Of a DNA stretch of 64,000 bases, positions 50,401-60,908 are shown one piece after another; position 1 is the stretch's first letter; each line of letters starts with the position of its first letter. Origin of the DNA: Hydractinia symbiolongicarpus (Eukaryota; Cnidaria; Hydrozoa; Anthoathecata; Hydractiniidae); assembly GCF_029227915.1 (NCBI RefSeq), contig NC_079879.1:27222501-27286500 (forward strand). The letters are read 5' to 3'. The notes below the pieces were generated by a model. The model worked only from the letters and a program-made list of their open reading frames with translations, searched no databases and was not told where the DNA came from. The translations under genes were made by a program, and so were the position numbers.

Positions 50401-53062
50401 CAACTGACCAATTTTGTGCAGGAGGGTTTGATTCCCCTTGGTGTCCATTCAATATGGGCAAGCAAATTTTACCATAGCCCCAGGTCAACTCTTGCTATTT
50501 GCAGGAAATAGGGGAGATGGCACACTCTGTGGGTTGTTGGGTGTTACAGGATTTTATCTGATATGACACAGATCCTTAATGGGTCCGCATAGCATATAAT
50601 AAGCATAAAGGCATCTGGACTCCCAATGTAAGTCATGGCCCCTAATGCAAATAGTAGACAGGGTACATCCTTCGATATTTATGATGCTAACCATGTGAAG
50701 TAAGCACATCATCATACATATTGGCAGGGTCGCAACTTACAATCTTATACTCTCTAAAAGAAGCTGCTATATAAAATTCTTTTCCTAAGGAACCATCAAA
50801 AACATCATCAACTTAGCATCCTTTTTCATGCTAGCATGGTTTAAACAGGGTGTATTAATGACCTTCTTTCAAGAAGATCTAGATTGTTAGTTCTAATCTC
50901 AAATTTCTTTGCATCAAGTCTGTCCTTATTATCTCCTGCCACATTGTTTTTGGTCAATCTCTTGGCTTTGCCCTAGAAACTATCAAGTTTCTATATTTTT
51001 TACCCAATTATCCTCCTCCATTGTTAAACACAGAGCGAAATCATAGCAATTAAAGATCATAGTCTTTAATTAAACTTTCTAACTACTTATGGGACAAATG
51101 TATTGAATATATGAAATCCCATATCTAATAGTTTTAAATTTTTCTGAATTTTACCCCTAACAAAATCAAGAACATGAAATAGTTTATTTCAAAGTTTGTT
51201 TGATATTCTGACTTTTTATCACACATTTCTAATAAATAACTACATTACCTTGTAAAGACATTTATTAAAAACAAAACAAATAGTTAATGGATAGAAATTG
51301 CAGTTTTTCCACAATTTAATTTACCCAAAGTAATAGGAAACTGCTTTAAATGATGCAGTCGAAGCTCAATATAAATATTATTTGTTATCACTCAAAGTTA
51401 TTGGTGGTTACTGACTTTATTCTTTGCCATATAGCTACATTCTTGATAAGATAAACAATCTGTTATTTTCAATGCATGAATTTCGAGAGCATCTTTTTGC
51501 TTATGAAAGATACGATTATAGTCGTCAGTCAATTGACAGCTTGCATCTGTATTCTGGCAGTAAATGTTAAATTTTGGCAGTCAGTGACTAGCTGTTTTTT
51601 AAAGCACTGTATGGCCATTGAGTTGCTGATTTCTTAAATTGTTGTCTTCCATCAAGTTAACCTGATATTCTAGGAACAAAGGTTTATGGACTTAGACACA
51701 AAAACTCAAAAACAGTATCAGCAGCATTCTTAATAACTATCCTAGATTTGCATTTTTACTTAATGTCTAGAAAAATATATTTTGCCCACTCCCTTTTTTA
51801 AAAGCTGCTAAAATGTTAGGGCCAGCATCTATCTTCAAGTTACCACAAGAATTGTTAATTGGTGTTTGTGGCTGGGTGGGTTTTCAAGCTGAAGGATTTT
51901 TTCCATTTAAGAACTGTTTAATCTCATAATCTCATTCTGAATTTTTGTTTTCGGATATATTTTTATGTGTCATACAGGGTTAGTTACAATAAAAAAAAAT
52001 ATTACCACAATCTATTTTTTTTATGATTGAACCCCCTGTTCTGCATATTTATCGGGCTGGACACAACATGGGCACGCAGAAAACACAAACGAGAGGCTAG
52101 CCAAGGATGTAGATTAAATTGTTAATGCTTTTGTATCACTTTCAGATCCTCAAAGGTGTTTTTCAGTTATATACAATATATTGATGCTTGTGGTGTGGGT
52201 CGGTTGAATTGTGAAAGAAACATATAAATAATGTTTCTTGTGGCTAATAGATGCTGCCCCTAAAAGTTGTGTCAAAAGACAATTTTCTGCGTGACATAGT
52301 TTTTTGATTTCTTTTTAAGAACAATAGGCACATACGCACTTTTGTGTGGGTAAAAAAGCAGGACTTATACAGGGTAAAATGGCTATTATTAAAGATTAAA
52401 AGATTTTTCAGGTAGCATAAGACCGAAGAGAAACAGGAATTAAATTTTAACTATATACTTCTAATTCTTCTTAAAAAAATTCACTAATTTTAGGCAAATA
52501 TTTGTTTTTTTGGATGAATTTCTTTGATTACTTTGGTCTGTCGCAAACTTTTTAACGTTTCTAAACATTGGCAAGTCATCTATAAATGAATTCTGTTGCG
52601 CATTTTCAGTGTAAGGTCTTTTGGCTTTGTCATTTGTGTGAAACTCGATAATAGTTTCTAACCTCAACAATGTTTGTGTGAAAAGAAATCCGCAGTAAAA
52701 GACCTCTCTTCACTGAAAGCATCTTTTTTTCCTGCCACGCAAATGTAAAAGCTTACCGCAAATGTAAAAGCTTACCGCTGAAAAGTAAACAAATATAATC
52801 ATGCTGGAATGGCTTGAAACTCATTTTTAATGCACAGAAAACAGCGTAAAATCCCTTCTCTCTAACTGATAATTACTTCGGTAAATTATCTTGACCATTT
52901 AATTATGGATAGGCACTTACTATTTTCAGGGAATCAATATTAACCGTCATACAAAAATAACAAAAAATAATGACTAGATTTTTTGATATCGTCAGAGAAA
53001 GTAAAAAATAATAAGGACAAAATAACCTACTTCTTTAGCTCAGGAGGATTAGTTTTAGACAT
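47496..53062 (-). CDS. SNRPG: Sm protein G (SNRPG), four exons
   Basis: Exons 53031-53062, 49544-49566, 48173-48297 and 47496-47546 (minus strand) join in phase to exactly 76 aa, the length of human SmG. Sequence in order: [16 protein letters not shown], then Sm1 [19 protein letters not shown] with MNLVIDEA, a QQKNDIGMV loop, and Sm2 [16 protein letters not shown] before TGA. SmG is one of the seven subunits of the Sm ring on spliceosomal U1, U2, U4 and U5 snRNAs and also occurs in U7 particles. Exon 2 is only 23 nt (GTACATGGACAAGCGATTGT plus three bases), a microexon, yet it is needed for the frame. Intron 1 (3.5 kb) holds a SINE and a LINE tail fragment. The first and last exons are too short to appear in a simple open-frame scan. 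Confidence 0.96.
50375..50718 (+). repeat. SINE family A, copy 5 (plus strand)
   Basis: The only copy in the opposite orientation: a tRNA-like head (GTTACAACTGACC, then the B-box-like GGGTTTGATTCCCC) comes first, followed by CCATTCAATATGGGC, GGCACACTCTGTGGG, GGGTCCGCATAGC, GGTACATCC and ATGCTAACCATGTG. More diverged than the copies at 54-56 kb. Located in SNRPG intron 1. Confidence 0.7.
50805..51020 (-). mobile_element. RTE-like LINE 3' end, old minus-strand fragment
   Basis: The minus strand carries diverged versions of LINE 3' words: GACTTGATAG-like, GGGCAAAGCC, GTGGCAGGAGATAATAAGG, AGACTTGATGCAAAG, GGTCATTAATACACCC, ACCATGCTAGCATG, AAGTTGATGATG. All are in the order seen in the copy at 60.15-60.37 kb. 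Substitutions are frequent, so it is older than the other two copies. Confidence 0.75.
51030..53025. other. SNRPG intron 1, remaining part
   Basis: No exon-like sequence found. A MITE end resembling the one at 5.1-5.4 kb (GCATCTTTTTTTCCTGCCACGC) and a direct duplication of CGCAAATGTAAAAGCTTAC (52737-52776) are present. Confidence 0.45.
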
Positions 53063-53432
53063 AACTTTACAAGGTTAAAAAATAAATAGTATGATTACTG
53101 TGATAAAGTAGGATAGTAATACACTTGACCAACGGCAGCTGTTTACGATCTACTTTCGTTTTTAGACAGCTGGCAACTAACAGATCGGCCGAAAAATCGC
53201 TCTTCACCGCAGAGTCTATTTTCAAACTTAGACAATAGTCTAGATCCCTGTTTGACAATACTTTTATTAAGATTTTAAAAATTGAGAGTTTGAGAAAAAT
53301 AAAGGGAAATTATTCTAAGGAGTAAAGAATTTCATTTATTTTTTCGTTTTAATTTGTAAATTTTCAGTTCTGTGTTGCTGGTGAGATCCCTTGCTTTCAT
53401 GATTTTTTTACACCAGATAACCCAGAGTAAAA
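53063..53432. promoter_or_regulatory. Putative divergent promoter region
   Basis: A 370-bp gap between the SNRPG start codon (minus) and the first candidate start codon of the plus-strand gene. Compact spacing of two divergent starts suggests a shared promoter. I see no TATA box at an informative distance; this is inferred from layout only. Confidence 0.35.
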
Positions 53433-56068
53433 ATGGCGCCGTTGTTTGAATTTCAGTGTTGTTTTTATATTTTACGATAATTTTCTACAATTTATAATAT
53501 ATGTAAGTATATATATACTTTCATTTCTATTTTTTTATTCAGGGTACTATAACTACGAAAATCGGAAAGGTTGTTTACTGGTTTTGTTCTCAAGTTCCCA
53601 ATTACAAGGGCTAAAAAAACTATTTTCCTCCCCACACAAGACAAAACAAAATGCTGTCTTTGCATCTAGTATCTAAATTAAACTAAAGCTAAACTAGAAA
53701 ACTAAAAATCAGACTTTATTTACGAAGAAGTGACAGCAGTGTGTCATGTTACATTTGTCAACCAGAAGAATAAAGGGTAAAATCCCCAATTAATGAGAAA
53801 TTTATATCTAGAGTTTTTTTAGCAACACAGACTTTTTATCTATAGCTAGCTGGATATATTTATTTCTTAAAAATGTTTTTACTAATTTTAGGTGCATATT
53901 TGTTTTTTGAAATGGATTTGACCTCTGTCTAGCTATCTGTGGTGGTCTAATGTTTATATTTTAATATGAGAATGAGTTCTCAATGCAAAATCATAATATG
54001 TTTCATTGAAAGTGTTCTATGACTATAGTGAGCTAGCTACATCTGACATATGTATACAAGTTTTTTTCTTCTTTTCAGCCAACTTTCGAAGAAAATCATC
54101 TTCAAAAACATGGATGATGATAATAAGGTTTGTTTTTAGTTGGATAAATAGATAGATGTGCATATTTTACATGGCTAGCCTGACAAATATTGAGTGATAT
54201 ACCCTGTGTATTATTTCCAGGAGGGGTTATGGCTTAGATGGAGAGTCCAAGAGTATTTAAGGCTCATTTTGAGCTATGCGGACCTAATTAGGGCCCATGC
54301 TCTACTAGACAACTCTCGGCAACATCCAACGGCCCACACAGTGTGCCATCTTCCCAATTTCCCTCACATGGCTTGGGTTAACCCAGGGCTATGGTAACAT
54401 TCACTCACCCATGTTTAATTGCCATCAAGAGGAATCGAACCCCAGTCTCCCGCACAGAGTACGAGAGCTATAACCACTAATCTACGGCGCCGCTAAAGTT
54501 AATATATATAGCTACCTAGCAACAGGTTATATAAGTTTGCCAGAAAGGTAAGTTTGCCACTTTCAAAATAAGGGTTTCTAGCAACCACTACCAAGGCAAA
54601 TGTCATATTCCACATAACACTTGATGCAGTACAGGAATCAGGACACCTAACATCTTGGACCATGTATCATGCTTAATTCACACGATTCGCAATGCTGTTA
54701 CATTCATCAGATTTTTAGCATCATGAACATCGGGATCTGTTGTGATCTATCTTAAATGTTACATTGTGGTCTTAGAAACATTACTTAAAATCGTTAAAAT
54801 CTGGTCTCAATCAAAAATTTTGAATTCAAAATAAATAAGAAAGGGTTCGAAACAACAAAAGATCAACCCACTTTCTATATGACTTGATTTTGAGCAAGCA
54901 TAGCAAGAAGAATTTACATGTGTTGTATAATTTTGATAAAGTTGTATTGTATTTCAACAAGTAAGTTAAACGAGTACGATGGAAAAATCAAGGTGCGTTT
55001 CGCCGATTTTTATTTTCTTTTTTAAATAGTTAGTAAATTTTGCTGACAAAAAAAACAACAAAATGTCATTTCTCCTAAGGATTAATTGTGATACGGTTAT
55101 TTAATACCCTCATTGAATTGCCGAGATAAACTTCTAAACAATTTAGACATTTATGGAGCATACTGATGATGACACTGACATAATTAAGGAATTGTTAAAT
55201 ATATGTCAAAAGTGGATCAAATAACTAAGTATATACCTTCTTATTTATTAGGGCTTCCAAAAATAAAAATAGGCCATCAGCAGTTATTTTTATCGACAAA
55301 AATAAATTTTTACAATTTAAAAGAACTTGTAAAAAAGAAAGATGTGGCTGCAATGGCAGTTTTAATCCAAATCCTGCAAGAAAATAATGATCTGAATGAT
55401 GCTAGAGTTTTTTTAACGAGTAAGCATGGAAGGATTTGGTGATATTTTAAGTTGAGAATATGAGTTAAGAATATTTTTTCAGTTTTGTCAACAAATTGAA
55501 AAACATCCTAACATGCTCTGAACATTGTTTTCGTTTTAAGACTTTCAGTTATAGATATACAGATAGATAGATGTGCATATTTTACGTGGCTAGCCTCACA
55601 AATATCCAGGGATATACCCCCTCTATTATTTCCAGGAGGGGCCATGGCGTTTGATGGGGAGTCCTGGAGTATTTAATGCTTTTTTTGAGCTACGCAAACT
55701 TAATTAGGGACATCGATCTGCCAGACAACTCCCTGCAACATCCAACGGCGCTCAATCTCCCAATTTTTTCTTACATGGCTTGGGTTAACCCAAAGCTATG
55801 GTAATATTTAATTGCCCATATTGAATCGCCGCCAAGGGGAACCCAACGCCGGTCTCCCACACAAAGGTGATAACTACTAAACTACGCTGCCACAGTTATG
55901 AGTGCATATTGTGTGCATCACTGAATTGTGTGCATCACAGAATTACAAGCAAAAAGGAACCAATATAAAAAAAATAGTAGACTTCTGCAAAAAAGAAATG
56001 CTGGCAGAAAAAAGGTTAAGGCAACACAGAGAAGAAAAGGATCTACAAACCATAAAAAATCTTGTTAA
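53433..56068 (+). CDS. Tentative small unknown protein, five exons
   Basis: A tentative model that joins 53433-53455, 54079-54127, 55147-55204, 55252-55419 and 55941-56068 with matching phases to 141 aa. The middle is the most protein-like: HTDDDTDIIKELLNI, GHQQLFLSTKINFYNLKELV and AMAVLIQILQENNDLNDAR. The last exon is strongly basic (KLQAKRNQYKKNSRLLQKRN, then a KKVKATQRRKG-type tail). Donors GTAAGC and GTTTGT are acceptable; GTGTTG and GTCAAA are weak, and the 47-bp third intron is short, so exon borders may be wrong. The basic tail would suit a nucleic-acid-associated or nucleolar protein, but I do not recognise the family. Two SINE family A copies interrupt the introns. Confidence 0.4.
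54155..54494 (-). repeat. tRNA-derived SINE family A, copy 3 (full)
   Basis: Best preserved copy. Minus strand starts with a tRNA-like head: A box TAGATTAGTGGTTATAGCTC and B box GGGGTTCGATTCC. The body follows and the unit ends GCTAGCCATGTAAAATATGC before a TCTATC-rich tail. Not a real tRNA gene: no acceptor-stem pairing and it is repeated five times in the window. Confidence 0.8.
55571..55894 (-). repeat. tRNA-derived SINE family A, copy 4 (full)
   Basis: Same structure as copy 3: head with A box TAGTTTAGTAGTTATCACC (B box degraded to GCGTTGGGTTCC), body with CCATGGCGTTTGATGGGGAG, and end ACGTAAAATATGCACATCTA. Preceded by a GATAGATAGATG tail. Same orientation as copy 3 about 1.1 kb away. 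Confidence 0.8.
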
Positions 56069-56084
56069 TTAACCCAACCTATAT

Positions 56085-57725
56085 TTCACCAAATACCTTG
56101 AGAGGCTAAGCACAATGTTCACTTTAACCAACTTCCACAGACAGCATCTGCACAATCAATTATACCCACCACTCTGCTATTTGCTTCATCACCACAACAG
56201 CCTCTGGCACAGCTATGTCACGCACACAATGGACAATGGTGTGACAATACACCATTGTCCATAATACACCAGCACCACAAGCACCAGCAGACAAAGGATA
56301 GATATTGTATCTCCTAAATTACATGCATCAAAATGTAAATAATGTAATTATGGAAGAAAATTACTCACTGGTATTCCATCTGATCCAAGATTGTGGTTTC
56401 AAAAACTAGAAAATCAAAGATTCTAAAACAAAGAAACAAACTTTATAAACAAATTTAAAAACGTAGATTATCATTTCAACTTGGTTTTTTGTCCAGACAG
56501 AACCAATTTTTTTATCCTAGTTTTATTGTAGTCCAAACAGATCGAATTTTAAAAGCGAGAAGTGCATTTTATAATGTAAAGTATTATTAATAATAAAATA
56601 CAGTACAAGCTTGATTTGACTATTTTACTTCAATCTGTTACAAATTCAATTCCTAATCTCAATTCAGACAACAAAATCTTTAAAATTCCACCATCACATT
56701 AAGATTTGATAAAAATTAAAAATCTTGTTACCACATTGAAAGTTAAAATTCGTGGAGGTAAAGATGGATCTCTGGTATGGGGTATCGGCGCCAGGGTATT
56801 GGGTCTTGGGTATTGATGTCAGGGTATTGGGTCCTGGGTCTCAAATTTCTTATATGCTGATGTTTACACTTTTTTTATGATATACTTTGTAGTATTGGTA
56901 AAATGGGTGTGCTTATAAAGTTTAAATAGACTCTCCCTTTTATGCATTCATAATTTGTGTTTAATAAAATGTGTTTTTTAAAGTGTTTTCACTCTGTTAA
57001 ATCTTATTTGACAATTAAGCGTTGAGTTTGCTTTCTACGTTATCATTTTGATAGCTTTTAAACAATATACAACAATGTTTTCCCTTTCTATGATTTCGTT
57101 TAAATGGTTTGAAATTAACTTTCTTCTGTTTTCAAATCAGTTTTTTATGATGACCTTTTCATTAAAAAATGTTTTATTTATATATATGTGATTTACTCAG
57201 AAATTTTTTTCCTGACACATTGTTCCTGTCACTGTTGTTGGAATTTTGTTTACTATATATGTGTAACTAACTCTACATAATTGTACAAGAATAATTTATG
57301 TTAATATATAAGACCGCAAGTAAACCCATGAATAATAAAGACAACATTTTTCTCTTGATTTAAAAAAAAAAATCAGTTTATTTAATTAATAAAATATGCA
57401 ATGTAATAAAGATTGTGAAGGTCACAATTGTAAGGTTTTTGAGGTTACAATGCAACTTTCACCAAGATTGTGATAGATTGCAGTGTTCATGATGCTCAAA
57501 GATGTTATTATCACGACAGCATGTTGGATTGTGTGCATCGCACAGATCAAGGGAAAACGCACCAGTTTTTCTTCCACTGGTAACTTCTGTTTGAGCACAA
57601 ACAAAATGATCAGTATTTTCAAAATCTTCATTTGTATAAAAATCTGCTTTTTAATTCTAATAAATCATTTAGCAACTATTTTCATTATTTCCTTCACACA
57701 ACACAGAAGCTCTTTTCTGTCTAAA
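56085..57725. other. Intergenic, no gene seen
   Basis: Contains an ATTGGGT(C/A)TTGGGTATT-like local repeat (56794-56840) and AT-rich sequence. Frames at 57422-57631 and 57483-57720 show no known motif. Confidence 0.45.
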
Positions 57726-57733
57726 TTATCAGA

Positions 57734-59077
57734 GTGGGCGGCGACTTTAATGGTCATGTTGGGAAGTCATCTGAAGGTTATAGAGGTGTGCATGGAGGCT
57801 ATGGATTTGGGAGCAGAAATAAGGAAGGGGAGAGATTGCTTGAGTTTGGAATGGCAACGGACATGGTGGTTTGCAACACATCATTCAGTAAGAGACAGAG
57901 TAGGCTGATAACATATGAGTCAGGTGGTTGTAAGACACAGATAGATTACTTTTTGGTTAGAAAGTCAGACAAGAAAGTGGTGAAGGACGTGAAAGTTATA
58001 TCGGGGGAAGAGTGTGTTTCCCAGCATAGGTTGCTGGTTTGTGATATTATCTTGAAGAGTGTCAGAGAAGCCAAGGGAAAGTACAGGCCCCGTCGAAAAG
58101 TCTGGAAGCTGAAGGAAGAGATTGTAGCAAGACAATTTAGTGCAAAAGTTCAGCAGTTAGCCTACAATAGTCAATGTGATAGTGACAATGTTGAAAGTAC
58201 TTGGACTACTTTGAAGAATTGTCTTTTAGAAGCTTCTGATGATACCTGTGGGTGGACGAAAGGACCAGCTAGACATAGACAGACCTGGTGGTGGAATAAT
58301 GAGGTTGACCAGTGTATAAAGGAAAAGAGGAAACTTTGGAAAGAGTGGAAGTCAGGTGGTAGTAAAAATATTTACTTAGAAGCTAAGCGTCGGGCTCGTA
58401 CAGCAGTGTATAAGGCAAAATCAGAAGCAGAGAGAAACAGATTTGCAGATGTGTTAAGAAGGGAAGACCAGCGCAATGAGGTATTCAAGATAGCAAAGCA
58501 AATGAAGAAGACTAATCAAGATATTGTAGGTGAGAAGTGTATACGTAATGATGAAGGTGTTTTGGCTAGCACAGAGGAGGAGAAAAGGGTAGCTTGGAAG
58601 AATCATTATCAGAGGTTGCTTAACACTAAGTTTGATTGGGACGAGGATAATTTGTCTCATGATGATGTCGTAGAAGGGCCAGCCATGCAGATCAAGACAG
58701 AATGGGTAGTGGAGGCTATTAGGAAAATGAAGATTGGCAAGGCTGCAGGAGTATCAGGTATTGTTGCAGAGATGGTAAAAGCATCTGGATATATTGGAGT
58801 TGAGCTTATTACAAGTCTTGCTAACCAGATTATAAAGGATGGTGCTATTCCGAGTGAGTGGCAGTCAAGTGTAATAGTGAATTGTTTCAAGGGCAAGGGT
58901 GATGCATTAGAAAGGGGTAACTATAGAGGTTTGAAGGTGGTTGATCAAGTAATGAAAGTTATTGAAAGAGTGATTGATAAGTTACTTAGAGAAAGAATTG
59001 ATATAGATAAGATGCAATTTGGTTTTGTTCCAGGGCGTGGCACTACAGATGCAATATTTTTACTCAGACAGCTTTAG
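57734..59077 (+). pseudogene. LINE endonuclease and reverse transcriptase, first part
   Basis: The open frame covers the C-terminal half of the endonuclease (with GGDFN as its catalytic Asp/Asn region), a basic linker with WNNEVDQCIKEKRKLWKEW, and the finger/palm start of the reverse transcriptase up to a stop directly after DAIFLLRQL. Translation in the same frame continues with reverse-transcriptase sequence after the stop, so this is a nonsense mutation, not a domain end. Confidence 0.85.
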
Positions 59078-59285
59078 GAAAAGTATTTAGGAAAGAGAAA
59101 GAATCTCTATATTGCCTTTGTAGATTTAGAGAAAGCTTTTGATAGAGTGCCACGTAAAGTTATTTGGTGGGCTATGAGAAAATTAGGTGTGGATGAGTGG
59201 CTAGTTACGATGGTTCAGTCTATGTACAGCAATGCTAGAAGTCGTGTCAGGATTAACGATTCACTTAGTGATGAATTTAGTGTAA

Positions 59286-59849
59286 ATGTTTGGTGTACAT
59301 CAGGGTTCTGTACTTAGTCCTTTGTTGTTTATTCTAGTCTTAGAAGCGCTGTCGATGGAGTTCAGAACAGGTTGCCCATGGGAGTTATTGTATGCAGATG
59401 ATTTGGTTCTCATAGCAGAGTCGATGGAAGAATTAGTTGAAAAGTTTGAGAAGTGGAAGAAAGGACTAGAAGAGAAAGGGCTGAAGGTAAACACAGCAAA
59501 GTCTAAAGTCATGATAAGTAGCATTGCAGCCAAGTGTGACCTTGTAGTTGGAAAGTGGCCTTGTGGAGTTTGCAGGAAAGGGGTTGGTAGTAACTCAATT
59601 TTTTGTCAGACTTGCAAGCATTGGGTACATAAGAAGTGCAGTAGTATTAGTGGAAGGTTAAGAGCTGGCATACAGTTTGTATGCAAGCGTTGCAAAGGTG
59701 AGATTATAGAGAATGAAGTATTTCCAGCTTTAATGATGTACAACAGTGGCTCGTTAGAGATAGTTAAGAACTTCTGTTACTTAGGTGATATGTTGGGCAG
59801 TGAAGGGGGTGTTGGAAGAAGTGTTACTTGCAGGATAGGTTCTGCTTAG
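59286..59849 (+). pseudogene. LINE reverse transcriptase palm plus PHD-like finger
   Basis: Frame-shifted continuation. Holds HQGSVLSPLLF, the YADD catalytic motif, the thumb region KGLEEKGLKVNTAKSKVM, then a cysteine-rich domain CGVCRKG...FCQTCKHWVHKKC...FVCKRCKG, matching the C4-H-C3 spacing of PHD fingers. Ends at a stop after TCRIGSA, with family sequence continuing in frame beyond it. Confidence 0.85.
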
Positions 59850-59876
59850 AAAAAGTTTAGAGAGTTACTTCCTTTA

Positions 59877-60305
59877 TTGACTAGCAGAGTCCTTTCAATT
59901 GAGGTAAAAGGTAGGTTGTATGAGGCCTGTGTAAGAAGTGTTATGTTGTACGGTAGTGAGACATGGGCAGTGAAGGAGGAAGATCTTGACCGTTTAGAAA
60001 GGAATGATATGAGAATGGTTAGGTGGATGTGTAATGCCAGTCTGAGAGACAGAAAGAGTTCAGATGAGCTAAGAAGCAGGCTAAGTCTCTGTAGAATTAA
60101 AGATGTTATCCAGATAAGAAGATTGAATTGGCTGGGGCACTTGGAAAGAATGGAGGAGGATAATTGGGCAAGAAAGTGTAGAGACTTGATAGTTCCTGGG
60201 GCAAAGCCCAGAGGCAGACCGAGAAAGACTTGGCAGGAGGTTATAAGGACAGACTTGATAGAGAGGAAGTTGAGTTTAGATCTAACACAGTCTAGATCAG
60301 ATTGA
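59877..60305 (+). pseudogene. LINE C-terminal tail domain
   Basis: Encodes the conserved tail YEACVRSVMLYGSETWAV, MRMVRWMCNASLRDR, IRRLNWLGHLERM, and KPRGRPRKTWQEVI. The stretch from LYEACVRS is shared with the truncated copy at 28.8-29.2 kb, with only a few substitutions. Part of the element at 57732-60400. Confidence 0.85.
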
Positions 60306-60369
60306 AAGAGGGTCATTAATATACCCCGACCAACCCATGCTAGCATGGAAAACGGACGTTAAGCCGAGA

Positions 60370-60400
<31 letters not shown>

Positions 60401-60404
60401 GTAC

Positions 60405-60885
60405 TGTTCTATAGTGAAACACTCAACAAAGGACATGGTCAGAATGATTTGTGTGTTTCTGATTTTGGTGAATGACCTTGTTTGCCATAACAAACAGTAA
60501 AGAGAGGCTTTGGGAACAAAAGACTGTTTAGGCTTTGTACATTCGTGCACTTGGTCACACGGAGGTACTAGAACCTGTGTTGCACTCTAATCCAATTAGT
60601 GACTGAAGAATATAAAGACAAGAATTATGATTAATCGTTTGTTCCTTTTCCCCTGCAAATTTTAGTTAGTAATAGAAATAATGAAATCTTCCTGTATGTG
60701 TTTTCAAAGAATGCGTCTGGGACAAAAAAGTGGGATGTAATTTCCCTCAGCTCAAATAAAACTTATCAAACGCATTAGCTGGATAGTTATAAGTTGTTTC
60801 ACCACATTCAGATGAACCCCTTGCCTTTAATGACATAATCTGAATAACATCATTAGTCATTAATACTAATGATCTTTGTTTACAT
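60405..60885. other. Intergenic or 5' intron, no gene seen
   Basis: Between the LINE tail and the next exon. No coding segment recognised. May belong to the 5' part of the following gene. Confidence 0.4.
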
Positions 60886-60908
60886 TGTAGTGGTTTGTTT
60901 TGGAGGGA

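Larger units (their letters stand above)
57732..60400 (+). mobile_element. RTE-like non-LTR retrotransposon, 5' truncated
   Basis: Starts within the APE-type endonuclease (GGDFNGHVGK, then CKTQIDYFLVRK and CVSQHRLLVCD near its end) and carries a reverse transcriptase: AAGVSGIVAEM, FGFVPGRGTTDAIF, YIAFVDLEKAFDRVPR, HQGSVLSPLLF and the catalytic LLYADDLVLIAES. A PHD-like finger and the conserved C-terminal tail follow. Three lesions are visible: an in-frame stop at 59075-59077, a frame change near 59283-59290 and a stop at 59847-59849. The 3' end, ACGGACGTTAAGCCGAGA, runs into (ATG)n. Microsatellite-like 3' tails fit RTE-clade elements, but the clade is inferred. It sits between the unknown gene and the large partial gene. 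Confidence 0.9.

Noticed and set aside
54420..54494. tRNA-like sequence with A and B boxes
   Set aside because: Part of a five-copy SINE; no acceptor-stem pairing and a long body, so not a tRNA gene.
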